From Corallium rubrum (taxonomy: Eukaryota > Cnidaria > Anthozoa > Scleralcyonacea > Coralliidae), in contig OZ036013.1 in assembly GCA_964035015.1 (NCBI GenBank), positions 3,861,001-3,925,000 of the forward strand: a DNA stretch of 64,000 bases. Reading direction: 5' to 3'. The position numbers and the translations under genes were made by a program. Below the pieces are notes generated by a model. That model had not been told where the DNA came from. It ran no database searches and saw only the letters and a list, made by a program, of their open reading frames with translations. Shown here piece after piece: positions 50,658 to 64,000 of this stretch (positions are counted from its first letter, which is position 1; every line of letters starts with the position of its first letter).

Positions 50658-50755
50658 TCCAAGTAACCGAATAAGAAATGACTTTTTAATACACTTTACT
50701 ATTAAAATCTGCGATAAAAGGGTTACTTAAATGCATGTTAAAAAACTATAAAAAT

Positions 50756-50798
50756 TGACGGCGTTTCGACGTTAACTGAACGTCATTATCATAAATCG
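50756..50798 (-). ncRNA. Degenerate hammerhead-like motif
   Basis: Minus strand ATGATAATGACGTT, loop, AACGTC, then GAAACG. The stem is perfect for 6 bp but the CUGANGA box is degraded. Located just past the Penelope-like fragment that ends at 50856, on the same strand. Confidence 0.35.
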
Positions 50799-50855
50799 TT
50801 ACCTGAATACAAACAATAGGTTATATGAAAAGAAAAACACAATAATAAAAATGTG

Positions 50856-51053
50856 TTAAACAAAGAGTTTCGCACGAATAGAGTCAGATTGTGTATTTAA
50901 ATTAGGACTAAGTTGTTTTATGAACAACATTTCATAAACAAGGCAATCAAATTTCCCTTGGCATTTTCTCAATACACGAAACTGGCTTTCTTTAAGGAGG
51001 CTTTTATCCCCATAATAAAATATAATAGGAACGATTTTCCTCAACAACATCAT
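50856..51053 (-). pseudogene. Penelope-like GIY-YIG C-terminal fragment
   Basis: 65-residue frame ending ..GKFDCLVYEMLFIKQLSPNL followed by NTQSDSIRAKLF and a stop. The catalytic-Glu helix and P-N-L tail are those of Penelope-like GIY-YIG domains. 5'-truncated; no reverse transcriptase visible upstream. Confidence 0.65.
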
Positions 51054-51237
51054 CGCTAATTTCGAAAATAAAATAAAACATCCGCCATTTTGGACATTTT
51101 TTTGCTATGCATCTGACGTCACAAGCTAAGTAAGGCAAAATCTTTACTTAGTTATACCGAGACGTATGCATGCCTGAAGTTCGCTTTACTCGTTAATTAT
51201 CAGCAAAGTGTAATTTTATAATATTTACCAAGCTTGT

Positions 51238-51317
<80 letters not shown>

Positions 51318-53964
51318 ACTACTACTAGAAGCTTTAATCAAACTCATTAAGTAATACAGTACTACAATAATAACAACAGATCACAATACATTACAAACAG
51401 TAAAACATGAGTTTGATAAGGGGTTAGCGAACGGACACGAGGTCCCAACTAGGCAAACCCCGTTAATGGTCCACTATTTACTACTATACAGAATGCGCCA
51501 TTGTCCGCACCTGACGCTGAACTCAGCCCCTACCCCCGAAATCAAAACGATTTAGTTTGAAATAGACGGATAATGGAAGTATTCAAAGGGCTGATCCCGA
51601 CGTCAAGCACTGAAAACGACGCATCCTGCTATTCCTGAATCTTGCCTGAAAATCTCAGCAGCAAAAAGGTGCACAGTATTGAAAGAAAATGGCGGATGAT
51701 ACGATTGTGTTTTGCTAACCTTAATAATGTTGTTATTCTAGTTACTTGGATTACCTTATAAATTGCGGCATAAATTGAAAATTTTAATTTTGGTTGCCAT
51801 TACTCTTTAAACAGTTCTTAATAATTATTATTGCTATGTATTACATAGGTGAGTCTCTTTTCAGGCTACAGTGCATGCTCATTATAACACACGGTGTCCT
51901 GGTCATGAAGCAGAGTACTTTAGTATATTATTCTGTAATTATTCTTCTCCTGTTTGTATATAGTTGTCATTGTATTAGTCATTTGTAGTAATATGATTAC
52001 AGACTGTAGTTGAATTGTGTGTTTGTAACGTGAAGAAGCAAGCGTGTATAAATAAAGTTATCTTCATTAGTGATTAGTCTTTCCTCAAATTCATTTATAG
52101 TTCATGAATTACCGTAGCCACTCCGTGAACGTATACCACATCTGCACATGCATGAGTTTTGATACCCAATGAAAACCTGTTGGAAACTTCCTAGTGAACT
52201 GGATCACATTTCGTAATCTGCTGACAATTGAGATCAATGAAGAAAACACCGCAAATCGGGAAGCGAATACTCGTTTGAGATGCAATATCAAACACTCGTT
52301 TATCGTGTTTCATCAGGGGACTACAGACACTGGGAAACAATAAAAACCTCGGGGCTACGCCCTCCGTTTTCATTTGTTTTCTTGTGTTTAGAACCCCTGA
52401 TGAAACACTCAAACTCGTAATTGATCTATTACAGATCATTTCCTCAGCGTCCCCTCTCTTCTTAAGTAAAACTTAACCCAACCCAACCCATGCAACCCAA
52501 CTCAACTCAACTGAACTAACCTTATTTATATACTGATCCCGGATAAGCATATACCCGTTATCTAAACTGTCCAGTAAGGGCCATCCCTATAAACCTTATT
52601 CATGCATAAATGGCTGCTGAATTAGAACTATTTTATGTGCATATAAATTATCCTGATAACCTCGTTTTAAAGTAAAAATTCTTTTGAATTTCCCACATAT
52701 AAACGAGTTCATAAGGGTTAATTTATATGTACATAAAAGAATGTCAGTTAATTCGGCAGCCATTTTTGAATAAGGTATATTTGGTATTTGGAGAAAAACT
52801 AGCGTCTTAGCTAGGCATTTCCAGAGTTTTTGTTTGCGTTAGATGATACGATACCAATGATGCGTTAGATGATAGTGTATAAGGTAGTGTAATATATGGC
52901 CTCCCATGAAATAGCCTAACTTGGAATAGACCAATGTAAAATGATATATTGCAAGTTAAAATGATGTCATTAATGTCAGTACAAACTAAAAGACTACTAA
53001 TAAGTTGAAATGTCCTAACTCAGCGAATGGGATGAACCAAATACGTCATTGTTTGCTCATGTCAGCTCCTCTCAACTATTTATTAGCGCGTGCAGAAATA
53101 AACCAGGCAAGTCGTAACTGACTGTGACACGATATGAATGATACCTCTCTACCGATTTGGGCTTTTAAAACAGTATTATTATTAAAGAAGGTAGGTAGAG
53201 TATGATAATCTAATCACGTTTATAAACTCTGGGTAGTTTACACTTTACCGTACCCGAGTCATCACTACTGTGTCAGGTTAGCGTATAAAGCTAGGCAATA
53301 AACACGTTAGTGGGTCGGTAAGCGTATAAAATAAGCGGTAAACATAGTTACTGATTAGGATTAGGGTTAGGGTTTTTGTTTGGGTTAGGTCATCAAATTA
53401 ATCTCGCTTGGTGGCATAGGAATCGCTGAATTACTCGGGTACGGTAAACTGTAAAATTTCCTAAACTATATTAGATGTACTAATGGATTTCAGCATTGAG
53501 GTACTGCAGGCGGAAAACGTAGTTGGGTGATAAATATTATTGCTCAGCAGATAACTTGTAAAAAGACAATATCGAACACGAATACATTGAGAAGGTTAAA
53601 ATAATTTAAGGTGTAAACTGACTAAGGTTTCGTCATTTCACGAGTATCATCATCAGAGTGATATAAGGCAATTACAAAAATAGAAATGAGAAGAGAAAAG
53701 AAAAATGATAGGTAGTGTAGGTGTTAAGAGATCAAAATCTTCAAACGAAATCGGATGTCCGTTTTTTTTCGTATGTGTTAGGACACTACTAGATGATTGA
53801 GCTGCATGGGAAAGGAATCTCATTACCTGTGTAGGCCCGAAATACCCACAGACCTGCATGATGTGTAAATTTCGGCATCTTTCACCGACATACAAAGCGG
53901 AACAGCTTTGGTACGTATATTTATATACAACATTGGATTTTAGGCGCATAGGAATATACGCGTA
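51054..53964. other. Intergenic; simple repeats only
   Basis: (TAA)n at 51238-51318 and a small inverted repeat around 52300-52412 (TGTTTCATCAGGGG / CCCCTGATGAAACA). A motif on the minus strand near 53635-53660 (CTGATGATGATAC..GAAACC) recalls the hammerhead-like family. No exons recognised. Confidence 0.5.
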
Positions 53965-53969
53965 TACTA

Positions 53970-55239
<1,270 letters not shown>

Positions 55240-55425
55240 ATCTAACACCAGACTATTTTACTCTGTCTAACACCAGACTATTTTACTCTGTCTAACACCA
55301 GACTATTTTACTCTGTCTAACACCAGACTATTCTACTCTGTCTAACACCATACTATTTTACTCCGTCTAACGCCAGACGATTTTACTTTCTCTAATACCA
55401 GATAACACCAGACTATTTTACTCCG
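55240..55425. repeat. Minisatellite, 26-bp unit
   Basis: About six copies of TCTAACACCAGACTATTTTA plus CTCTG, with growing divergence at the right end. Confidence 0.95.
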
Positions 55426-55619
55426 AGTGTCTAAACGTGAAAATATAGGAAGTAGAGGATTAATAACATAAAAATTCTCTGAATGGGTCGATCTTAAAGT
55501 TATAAAAGCGCTCGAGGAACGTAATTAACTAATTAAAAACTAATTAGAATAAGTAAGAAATACGTTTGACAAAAAGCCGCAATTTCTAGTCAAATAATTA
55601 GAATCAAGATATCTACAAA

Positions 55620-55735
55620 CGCTTTCTCTCTGACAAAGGGCCTTCGCTCGAAACGTTAGACTGCTACGTTCTCTGTTTTGGCAGAATATCTAACCTTACT
55701 ATCAATACCGCCCATACGCAGCACGCCACTTTTAT
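55620..55735. repeat. Relative of the 7600-7785 repeat with hammerhead-like motif
   Basis: CTGACAAAGGGCCTTCGCTC followed by GAAACGTTAG, then GTTCTCTGTTTTGGCAGAATATCTAACC and GCAGCACGCCAC. This matches the complement of the repeat at 7600-7720. Confidence 0.55.
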
Positions 55736-56764
55736 TTATCTACAAACACTACGTTTAAAGTTGAATATTGTGATATCTGGTTGTCTGCAGATTTTTGTAA
55801 GAGAATTCAGACCATTGGCACCAGAGAAACTTGACTAGCTTGTTAGAGAACATTTGTAGAGACTGAAGTTGTCACAATATTGGCTTGTTCGGCGTACAGT
55901 TATCGGGAGGCACCATCTTCAGACGAGTCTAATATCAGAACTATATATTAAAAGAAGTGGGCAATGCAACAACACATGCTCGAATCAAGAGCGACGATAT
56001 TGCATATAACATGGCACTATATGGAGATTGGCATGCCGGATTCTCTCGGTTATACCTATAACTGTCAACTGTTACCTTGGAAGGACGATAGTTGGAGTAA
56101 CCAATCAGAGCATGTTGGAGGATGTAAAGTACATAGCATATGAAATGACATGCATATGGTATTTAGCATGCCATCTTTAGAGTCACTAAACCTTGGAACC
56201 AAAATTTTAACTTGTAGTGAAAAAATGGTTTACTGCCAAGCTAACCCAATACCCACTGGGTGCAGACAGTAAATATATCTATTTTTCTACAGTAACGGTT
56301 TTTTTATTTATTTAAACATATTTGATTGTTACATTTTCTCCAAGAGCTAAACTCATCGAGGGAGATCATGTTAAATATTATAAGTATATTAACATATATA
56401 GGTAGAGTGCAGCAGAGTAACCCATTTTCTATCTTTATCTACAATATGTCATCAACATTGCAAATAAAGATAGTATATTTAAAAATGACATAGAAGAAAA
56501 GCATAGATATGTCACATGTATGAAAGAGCTTGACAGACTGAGTTAAAACATAAAAATCTTATTTTCAAACTGGTGTGCATTCAAAGAGAACATTGTGGTA
56601 GGACAACTACATAATTTTGAGATATTACCGCATCAAATTACTAAATCGTTTAGTGTCCAAAAGAAATGATTGGACGTTACGCATCATAATTTGATTATCT
56701 TCAAATCCAAGTTGTCAGTCTGAACCATGTAAAAATATTTCAAGTATATGATCTTCTCTCAAGC
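55736..56764. other. No gene seen
   Basis: No exon, RNA or element boundary recognised. Confidence 0.4.
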
Positions 56765-56959
56765 TCACCAAAATGTGTGGAGCAAACACACAGTCCGGGA
56801 GAACAGTTTTTTACGTTGAGCAGTATATCGCGGACAGCTGTATAAAAAGAAATGCTTGATCGATTCGGTTAATCCCTGATTACATTCACAAAATGGAGTA
56901 GATTTACAGTTGATTTTACATAAATAAAAATTTAACCTTTCCATAGTAAGTGACCACAC
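56765..56959 (-). pseudogene. LINE (non-LTR) ORF2 C-terminal fragment
   Basis: Frame reads ..FCECNQGLTESIKHFFL followed by CPRYTAQRKKLF. This is the C-x-C...E...H-x-L..C..Y..QR..L pattern downstream of the reverse transcriptase in many non-LTR retrotransposons. Only the last ~60 residues remain. Confidence 0.6.
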
Positions 56960-57253
56960 AGTAACTCCTCTTTCCTTGCTTTATCATCAGAAACTTGAGG
57001 AAAAACCTACATGTCAATCCTCGTGCATGATTCAACATTTTGGCTTCAAAATGTCTCCTATAGAGTTTACTGATTTTGCCTAATATATTTATTATTCGAT
57101 AATGTATGGGTCAGGTATGACGGTCTGAGGTCAGAGATCTGAGATTGCACAGCTATTAATTACAAAGCCCACAACGTTTTCAATTTTGTACCGCACAGCA
57201 TGGGAGTTTTCACCAATCAACCATTTCAGGGCAAACAGTTTGACTATTCTATT

Positions 57254-58648
57254 CAGTGGCGTGCGGTGACCAAAATCGATAGGCAAGCGAACCCCTCTAG
57301 GGGGGTCTGCTGCCCCCATAAAATCTTTGAATTTGAAAACCCCAGGAGTGCATTTCCAGTGACTTCTGAAAGAATTTTCCAAAAATAATAATCTGTAAGG
57401 CCTGGATATAGGCTGGTATTTTTGAAAATACACAGTTATTTCACTGCATTCACGAATCAAGAATTACAGAACAGCTATGTTTGGGTCATCAAAAATAGAT
57501 GCATTAATATTATGACTAGTGACTTTGAGGTAACTATAATAATTAGAAATAATGATAGAGTATTATTATTAGCAATTATATGTTACAAATGTTGTAAACT
57601 TATAATGCGTCTGCACATTATGATGTAAATGTACTGACATGCATGCAGTCATTACGTACATGGCTATACCGAATTACATGCATTGCGGAACTAATATTCT
57701 ACATTTACTTAAACATAAATTCCACCCGCCTTTTAATGCACAGCAAAACGTGTTTTACATCTTCTAGATTATCTGAGAATAAACAGTGATGTTTAGTCTC
57801 GTGTGTTTTCAGTGATTAATTTATTTCAGCAACAGAATTGCACAATCAGTCATATAGTCATATGCCACATGTTTGCGCGCATTTGATTATTTCTATAGAC
57901 TTTAGTTCATGCAATTTGCATGCTACAAATAAATGAATTACGGAAATTATAACTAGTTTTAAATGAACATTACCTTTTGGTTGCTGCGCAATTCACCAAC
58001 AATATCACCATTCACCAACGACTTGCCCTTCATAAGTTTATTTCTCAATTTTGAATGATGTACACAATGTGTATGGTTTAAAATAACGCGCCTTGGTGCC
58101 TATAATTCCCCTGTTTGAAATTGAAAACCCGACTCGTGCTGTCTTGCGTGCGTGTCATTCCTAAACTAAGGGCCCAGAGGCAGGTGTTCATCGTATCGCA
58201 CGTGTGTGTTGGCCAATCAGCTATCAAGCGGTGTCCCTTAGAAGCGCCGCTTGCTTTTGCTCCATATTCGTCCAATTGGAGGCTCCCAAACCTAAATTAG
58301 CGCATGCGCAATCGTTGATTTTAAGCTCTGAAGGCAAGCGGCGCTTGCCTTGGTTAATAATCAAGAAATAATTAGAACGCTTAAGCAGGGTGTATCAAGA
58401 TAAGTCTTCTTAATCCACTTGACTCTTTCTGGAGAAAACATCTAGAACAATTACGCAAAAACTAACAAGTGTTATGCAAGCAGGACATTAACTCGCGCAC
58501 TAGGCAGAAGATTTAGTTTGATAATTGATATTGTTTAGAAGAGAACTTAAGACTGATTTTGTTCAGAGATTGGTCCAGAAATTTTTCATTCAGTAAAAAT
58601 GTTTAGGCAAGCGGCGCTTGCCTACGCTTACATGACCGCACGCCACTG
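57254..58648. mobile_element. Non-autonomous hAT-like element, 1395 bp
   Basis: Ends CAGTGGCGTGCGGTGA and (T)GACCGCACGCCACTG are inverted, and CAGTGGCG is a common hAT terminus. Flanks ATTCTATT and GTTCTATT give an 8-bp duplication with one mismatch. The palindrome GGCAAGCGGCGCTTGCC occurs at 58332-58350 and 58602-58622. No transposase frame. Confidence 0.7.
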
Positions 58649-58656
58649 GTTCTATT

Positions 58657-59339
58657 TGACTATTTAAAAAAACAAAACAAAGAAAAACAATACCAAGGCA
58701 AAAACCGTTAATATAATTACTGGTCAGCGATGACGTTTTTCAAAAAAAACAAACAACCCCAAAAAAATACTGAAAGCTTGAACCTCACTCTATATAGTGT
58801 AGTCTTATTATACAGTATAACTGTTTATGTAGAGTTTAGTTACAAAGTCCCACTGAAAGGCATAAATATCAATTATATAAAAGTTATAAATACCAGCTTA
58901 ATCATGCATTTAGCCAAACGAGCTGCACCCTATTTAAAGTAGGTATACCCTATTTAGGTAGGTATCTCACCTACATAAGAATAATAATTACTGTGGCAAA
59001 GTATATTTAACGTTGTGACTAATTTATAATCGCGCGCGACAAGCCTTTCTTTGTTCTCAATTGAGGACATTCTGTCGTAATTTTGAATTCAAGAGCCCAG
59101 CATGGCGTTTCCTGGTCTTTGTCTGCTATTTGTATACTTTGAAATTACTTCACAGTTTCCCCTTTTCGGTATTGCTACCTCATAGTAAAAAATATGATTG
59201 ATACTGAAAGAACAAGTCGATGGCCATCACACTAAACTTTCTTGCTACCGAATCACCGAGTGTTGTGCATTGGACAGGATTCCTTTCATTATATAATTAC
59301 CTTTTGCTTCTAAGTGCTTTTGTCCACATATACTTCACG
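58657..59339. other. No gene seen
   Basis: AT-rich; nothing recognised. Confidence 0.4.
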
Positions 59340-60930
59340 GTGGCGCCAGTCGAGTTACGCCCAGCTGACCAATCCTTGAGGTTGGGTCACAGTAACTGTT
59401 TACTGCACATTGTTTTGTTGTTTAGCCTTATCTGCACGCAGCAAACTCTACGCAAGTTGCCCAGTTCTGTGGACAATCAGTCTATCAGTCAATCTAACAC
59501 CCTTAATTAGCCAGTTGGTCGGACCTCGAGGAAGGGTATAGTCACACATCTCATATTGTTTGGCATTATCAGATCGGTTGCAGACTATTACGTAAGTTGC
59601 CATTCTGTGGGTAATTTATAAGCCGATCTCAGAGTTACTCTGAATCGCCAAGGCTCAAGCCTTGAGAAAAAGGTAGTCGCTAGCGATATTGTTGTTTAGC
59701 TTGGTTGGATTTTTGGTCTTATTGCTGCAGATGCTGTAGACTCTTGCGTAATTAAGTTGCTATTTTGTGAAGTGTGGGTAATTCCATTGATTGATGATAC
59801 AACACTCTAAATCGGGCTAAGCCTTGAGAATTGAGGTAGGGTATTCACCAGCGCCATCGTTGTATAGTTTAATTGGTCTTATCACATGCATGATACAGAC
59901 AGGCAATTTCATACTAGCTCGATGTACCACCCACAGTCGCCATGAGCCTTTAGAGTTGAGGAAAGGTCGCCACCAGTGCAATTTTTGCATACTTTGCTCT
60001 TTTCAGATGCTGTAGACTATTACACAAGACTGAAAGTACAATTCTGTAGGCAATTTCATAGTCATAGATCGATCTATCAACAGTCGCCAAGTTTTGAGAG
60101 TTGAGGAAGGCTAGTCACCGGCGCTATTATTGTATATAGCCGAGCCTGTAAGTTATCAGATGCTACAGACCATTACACAAGTTACACTATTCTAACTGTA
60201 ACTGTTGGGGCCGTTGGCAATTCCATAGTCCAAACCTTGAGAGTTGAGGTCATAGTCACCAGTGCAATTGTTGCATACTTTGCTCTTTTCAGATGCTGTA
60301 GACTATTACACAATACTGAATGAGTGAAGGTACAATTCTGTAGGCAGTTTTCATAGTCTATCAATCTCAGTCGCTAAGCCTTGAGAGTTGAGGAAAGCTA
60401 GTCACCAGCGCTGTTGTTGCCATAGCCTGGTCTTATCAGATGCTATAGACTATTATACAAGTTACAATTCTGTAACTGTTGGCAATTCCATAGTCATAAT
60501 ATAAACCGACCACTGAATAACGATCAATCGACAAACCTTGATAATTCAGAAAGGGTGTAGTCATCAGCGCTATATTGTTGTTTTAATGTATAGTTTGGTC
60601 TTGCCACTTCTGCAAGGGCAATTTCATAAGCCAATCTCTCATACTTAGTCGCCCAACAGTTGCAAGTCATGCACTGGTGTTATTATTTGACGTTATCAGA
60701 AGCTTGTATGCTAACAGACCCTTACATAATTTGGCTACGTTATGTCCATGGCAATTTCGTTCATAAGCCAATTAAATTTATCACACTTAAATCACCCAAC
60801 AGGTGCATGGAAAATCTTGAGGAAGGGTAGTCATGCACCGAGTGATATTATTTAGCGTTACGTATAAGGGTTTGCAGCATTACAAGCTTCTGCCATTATT
60901 ATGTCTATGGCAATTTAAAGGCACAGCGTC
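59340..60930. repeat. Degenerate satellite, ~140-180-bp unit
   Basis: At least eight diverged units share the order TTATCAGATGCTGTAGACTATTAC, then CAATTCTGTAGGCAATTTC, then TCGCCAAGCCTTGAGAGTTGAGGAA, then AGTCACCAGCGCTATT. Small ORFs inside are not conserved between units. Confidence 0.8.
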
Positions 60931-62502
60931 GGGTATTAAATTACTGCTTAATTAATAGTTTTGCGCGAGACAAAAGATATATTTGTAATTGTGTGCAAAG
61001 GAAAGGAATAATATTCTTAAAACGTTAAAAGAGTAAGTCATTAGTGTATTTTCTTACGGACTATTTAGCCCAAGTTTTGACGTGTGTGATATTCACCATA
61101 ATTTTAATCATGTGAACTTGAATTTGTCCACGAAGTATTTCAAGTTTGCGTCATTGTGATACTGTGCCTTTAACCACCGAGTTGGCCAACTCTGAAGATT
61201 AGTAACTGGTTTTATTGCAGTTGTTTGGTGGTTTGGCCTTATCAGCATAGTCTGGCACGTGAACTCTAATGCAAGTTACCATTAAAATATTAGAAAAATG
61301 TTAGAAAATCATAAGTTAATATAAAGATGGTCAATTGGGGTCAGTAACTTCGTTTTCTGAAATGCCTCAACTTCCTGCTTGCCTTATTCTACACAACAAC
61401 GTCCAACTTTAACTTAGATTCTTAAATAGTTCTTCTCTCACCTCATGGTTATTGTAATTCAATTCTGTGGTCTTGTATGTGGTTATGTATACATCCCCCT
61501 CGTTGGCTTAGCTATCATTTATATTACAACTTTAGTTTTTGTGAACAAACATAATACAGTACAGTTATACCTTAGTTTTCAATTTAAAAATGTTACACAT
61601 TTGTACAAACAGTTTCATTACAGAATCAAACAGTACCGTTAATTACTATTCCTTAGCTTTGCCTTCATCAGACAAATGCCAATATCGTTTAAAAGCTTAG
61701 AAGTAAAAATTAAACGTGGTGTTACTTCGCTTCTGTTACAATTTTTCACCATGCAAACAATCAAAGAATTAAACACTTTCATTGTTGCAATTCGCGAAGG
61801 TATTGATTTCAACGAAATACAAAAATCTGAGCTAGACTTCTATGGTCTTCTATGTTTACCCTGATTTCGTTAATTAAAATGTTGGCTAAATTAACTCCTC
61901 CTGGAAGAACAGAATCAGATGATGAAGCGATTTGAATAAATTTATTAACTGTGGTCAGATATTGATACAATACGCCAATTAAACAAACAGATATGTAGCA
62001 TGTCTGTCAGTTCTTGAGTTCTCGGAGAAGCTTTATGATATGACAGATATGTAGTATGTTTACGTAGGACTTTGAGGTCAAGCGTCACTTACTTAAGCGA
62101 TACTTAACAGTTGTCTCCGCGACATTTTTCTGATATTTGGCCTTGGATAGTCAAGTCGGTAGTCAGCAGGAAGTCGCATCACTCGCATGGTTTGTATCAC
62201 GCTGTTCTATTTTATATAAACACTTGTCTCAGAAGGGATGTTATATATGTCAGTGTCAATCTTGATTTGTGTATACGCATACGCATTTTTTTCCTAGAGA
62301 TTACCAACTGGACGTCTTCGGGAAACAAATTGATCAAGGGTCATAGTTCGAGGTACAGAGCAAGTTATTATTAAACTGAATTAGTTATCATTATTATCGT
62401 CACGAATGACTCATTCGGTCATTCCAAAGACTTTACACAAGAAATAATACAACAATTGCCTGTTTAGGTGCTTCTCCCGATCCCGACCGACAGTCAGACA
62501 CC
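60931..62502. other. No gene seen
   Basis: Contains a copy of a dispersed sequence (CCATG..AAAC..TCAAAGAATTAA, about 61750-61780) that is also found at 18405-18430 and 47245-47270. No exon recognised; this would be the promoter side of the next gene. Confidence 0.4.
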
Positions 62503-62584
62503 ATGTTTACCGGTGGGCCAATCACGTTCATTTGCTGTATCGTTGCGCTTTCTATCCATCCAAGCTGGGCTACTAAAGAAACAG
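62503..62584 (+). CDS. Signal-peptide first exon of a paralogous receptor gene (partial)
   Basis: ATG in an ACACCATGTTT context. It encodes a hydrophobic signal peptide (TFICCIVALSI) ending ..HPSWATKETG at an AG|GTAAGT donor in phase 1. Same length class, PSW..K..G ending, donor and phase as exon 1 of the GPCR at 16613. Likely exon 1 of a tandem duplicate whose other exons lie beyond the window. Confidence 0.55.
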
Positions 62585-63585
62585 GTAAGTCAACCATTCA
62601 GGAATTGTGTGGCCGGAGTTGGTATATTTCTTTGACGTCGCGTTGTTCGACGCAAACTTATAAGGGCTTTGTACTGAACAGCGCGTCAATCAGGGAAACT
62701 TTTAAGACTAAACGATAAACAATTTGATGAAAATTGCCGGGACATATTAACTTTTTTCGAATCACTGCTAGAAACTGATAAGATACTAAGAATAAGTGTG
62801 TAAATACATTGGTCATTTCATCACATTTTACTCTGATATCAGAAGGGCTCCGCTTGAAACGTAAGTATTTCATTAATATCAAAACTATTCACAGCAGTTT
62901 ACCATGCATACACCTATTCACTTTGCTCTACCTAAAACACTGTCTACGCATTAGTCTACACAAACAGCCTACAAACAGCCTTGATTATATGATCATACGT
63001 TTTGATATGCCTCGACACGGCCACGTTATATGATCTGCGTCCTCGCAATTCAGCCGCTGGCATGAACACACACGGACGTATAGAACGTTACGGGCCTAGC
63101 GAATCAGACTATTAACTGCAGCAATGAAGCTCTCGTCTGACTATAGGAAAACCTGTATAGTTAAATTACTTTAGTTTTTCCTTCTAGTTTTCTTTTGCTT
63201 TGACATTCCTCGATGACGAGTCCAAAATTCTTATTAGTCCGAGAAAGTCTTAATTCCTGCTTACTAATAAGCTAATCCATCAGTCGACGTAGATTCCGAT
63301 ACTTCTCGTCTTTTTTTTATACAAATATGCCTGAGTAGCTGTCATCACTTATTGCTTGTAATACTAATAACTCAGAAAAACCAACAAACAACCAAGCAAT
63401 ATATAACTTCCTTTTTACGTCTTTCCTCTCTCTATATAGACTCTGTTTCCTGAGGGGGAAATCACTTTCTTTTTTTTTTCTTTTCTTTTTCATTTTATTT
63501 CTGAAAAGTGTATGGGATTTTTAGTGAATTTTCTCATTGGATTTTTGGACTTTTGGAAAATTTTTCCGAGATTTTTTTGAAAGTA
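62585..63585. other. Putative intron; no exon seen
   Basis: No somatomedin-B-like exon is present before the window ends. Confidence 0.5.
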
Positions 63586-63775
63586 CAGTGGAACCTCGTT
63601 AATACGACCACTGTCGGGCCGAAAAAAATGTGGTCGTAATAACGAGGTGGTCGTATAAACGGGGGAGTTTTACACTACTTAGAATGTATTCGGGCCAGAA
63701 AAAAGTGGTCGTAATAACGAAGTGGTCGTATATTATAAACGGGGTCAGTCGACGTCGTATGGTGGGGTTTTACTG
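63586..63775. mobile_element. pogo/Tigger-type MITE, 190 bp
   Basis: Ends CAGTGGAACCTCG and the complement of CAGTAAAACCCCACC are flanked by TA. The subterminal GTGGTCGTAATAACGA block is doubled. The termini are those of pogo-like MITEs. Confidence 0.75.
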
Positions 63776-64000
63776 TAATTAATTATTCTCAAAAATATTT
63801 TATGGATTTTCAAAGGATCTTACAAATTATTCCCTTGAATAATAATATTATTGAATTTCCAAGGATTTCATGGATTTTCTAACGATTTTATTGATTTTTC
63901 AAGGGCTTCATGGGTTTTTAAGGATTTGGATATTTAAGGATTTTTTGGCAAAGTTTACAAGATTTTTGAACTGATATGCCCCTCGCTGTTTTCCCCCAAA
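63776..64000. repeat. Degenerate GGATTTT-rich repeat
   Basis: Loose words such as TTTCAAGGATTTCATGG also occur left of the MITE (63500-63580), so the MITE inserted into a low-complexity tract. Confidence 0.6.

Noticed and set aside
49718..50056. Tyr/Ile/His-rich ORFs in intron 6
   Set aside because: TA and CCATAT minisatellite artefacts.
53355..53390. TTAGGG-like words suggesting an interstitial telomere
   Set aside because: Only two to three imperfect units; below what would be meaningful.
55240..55425. Regular 26-bp repeats as a CRISPR array
   Set aside because: Units are contiguous without unique spacers, in a eukaryotic genome. A minisatellite.

Overview
The window is animal genomic DNA: AT-rich, intron-bearing and packed with transposable-element debris. 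The repeats (Penelope-like 3' ends with hammerhead-like motifs, foldback elements, hAT- and pogo-type MITEs), a somatomedin-B/secretin-like receptor and a giant Polinton suggest a marine invertebrate. My best guess is a cnidarian, probably an anthozoan (coral or sea anemone). No ribosomal, mitochondrial or barcode sequence is present to prove this.

Host genes. One host gene can be reconstructed across most of the window. It is a plus-strand, seven-exon family-B-type G-protein-coupled receptor (16613-50657): signal peptide exon, somatomedin-B exon, a large ectodomain exon that also carries TM1-3, then exons for TM4, TM5, TM6-7 and the cytoplasmic tail. All splice phases agree and predict 772 aa. 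A second signal-peptide exon of the same design (62503-62584) looks like the start of a tandem paralogue that leaves the window. No other convincing host gene was found.

The Polinton/Maverick. Intron 3 of the receptor contains a complete 20.8 kb Polinton (26039-46867). It has a 6-bp target-site duplication (TGCATT) and 0.93 kb terminal inverted repeats that differ only by one 12-bp repeat unit and two substitutions. The left half is on the minus strand: protein-primed DNA polymerase B, a double BRO-N plus VRR-NUC-like nuclease protein, a protein with two decayed nuclease domains, a zinc-ribbon protein, five small or medium membrane proteins, a 42-aa ORF and a fibre-like protein. The right half is on the plus strand: penton-like minor capsid protein, DDE integrase with chromodomain, a large membrane protein, major capsid protein, A32/FtsK-type packaging ATPase, and two unknown virion-type genes. 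Two small plus-strand genes lie in divergent spacers of the left half. Together these encode replication (PolB), integration (INT) and virion assembly (MCP, penton, ATPase), so it is a virus-like transposon. I see no maturation protease.

State of the element. The near-identical repeats say it inserted recently, yet three core genes are broken: a 2-base frameshift in PolB, an in-frame TAG in the major capsid gene, and a 2185-bp composite insertion with a 9-bp target duplication in the integrase chromodomain. Novel-looking features are the repeated 19-nt motif upstream of three consecutive genes, a duplicated divergent-promoter module, a recurrent TATATGG start context, the BRO-BRO-nuclease fusion, and the twin nuclease pseudoenzyme in which both catalytic Glu positions are Trp.

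The rest. 1-16 kb and 50.7-64 kb are mostly repeats: hAT remnants, a tandem unit with tRNA-Thr-like modules, a 1.2 kb duplicated segment, large foldback/MITE elements, micro- and minisatellites, Penelope-like fragments and one LINE fragment.
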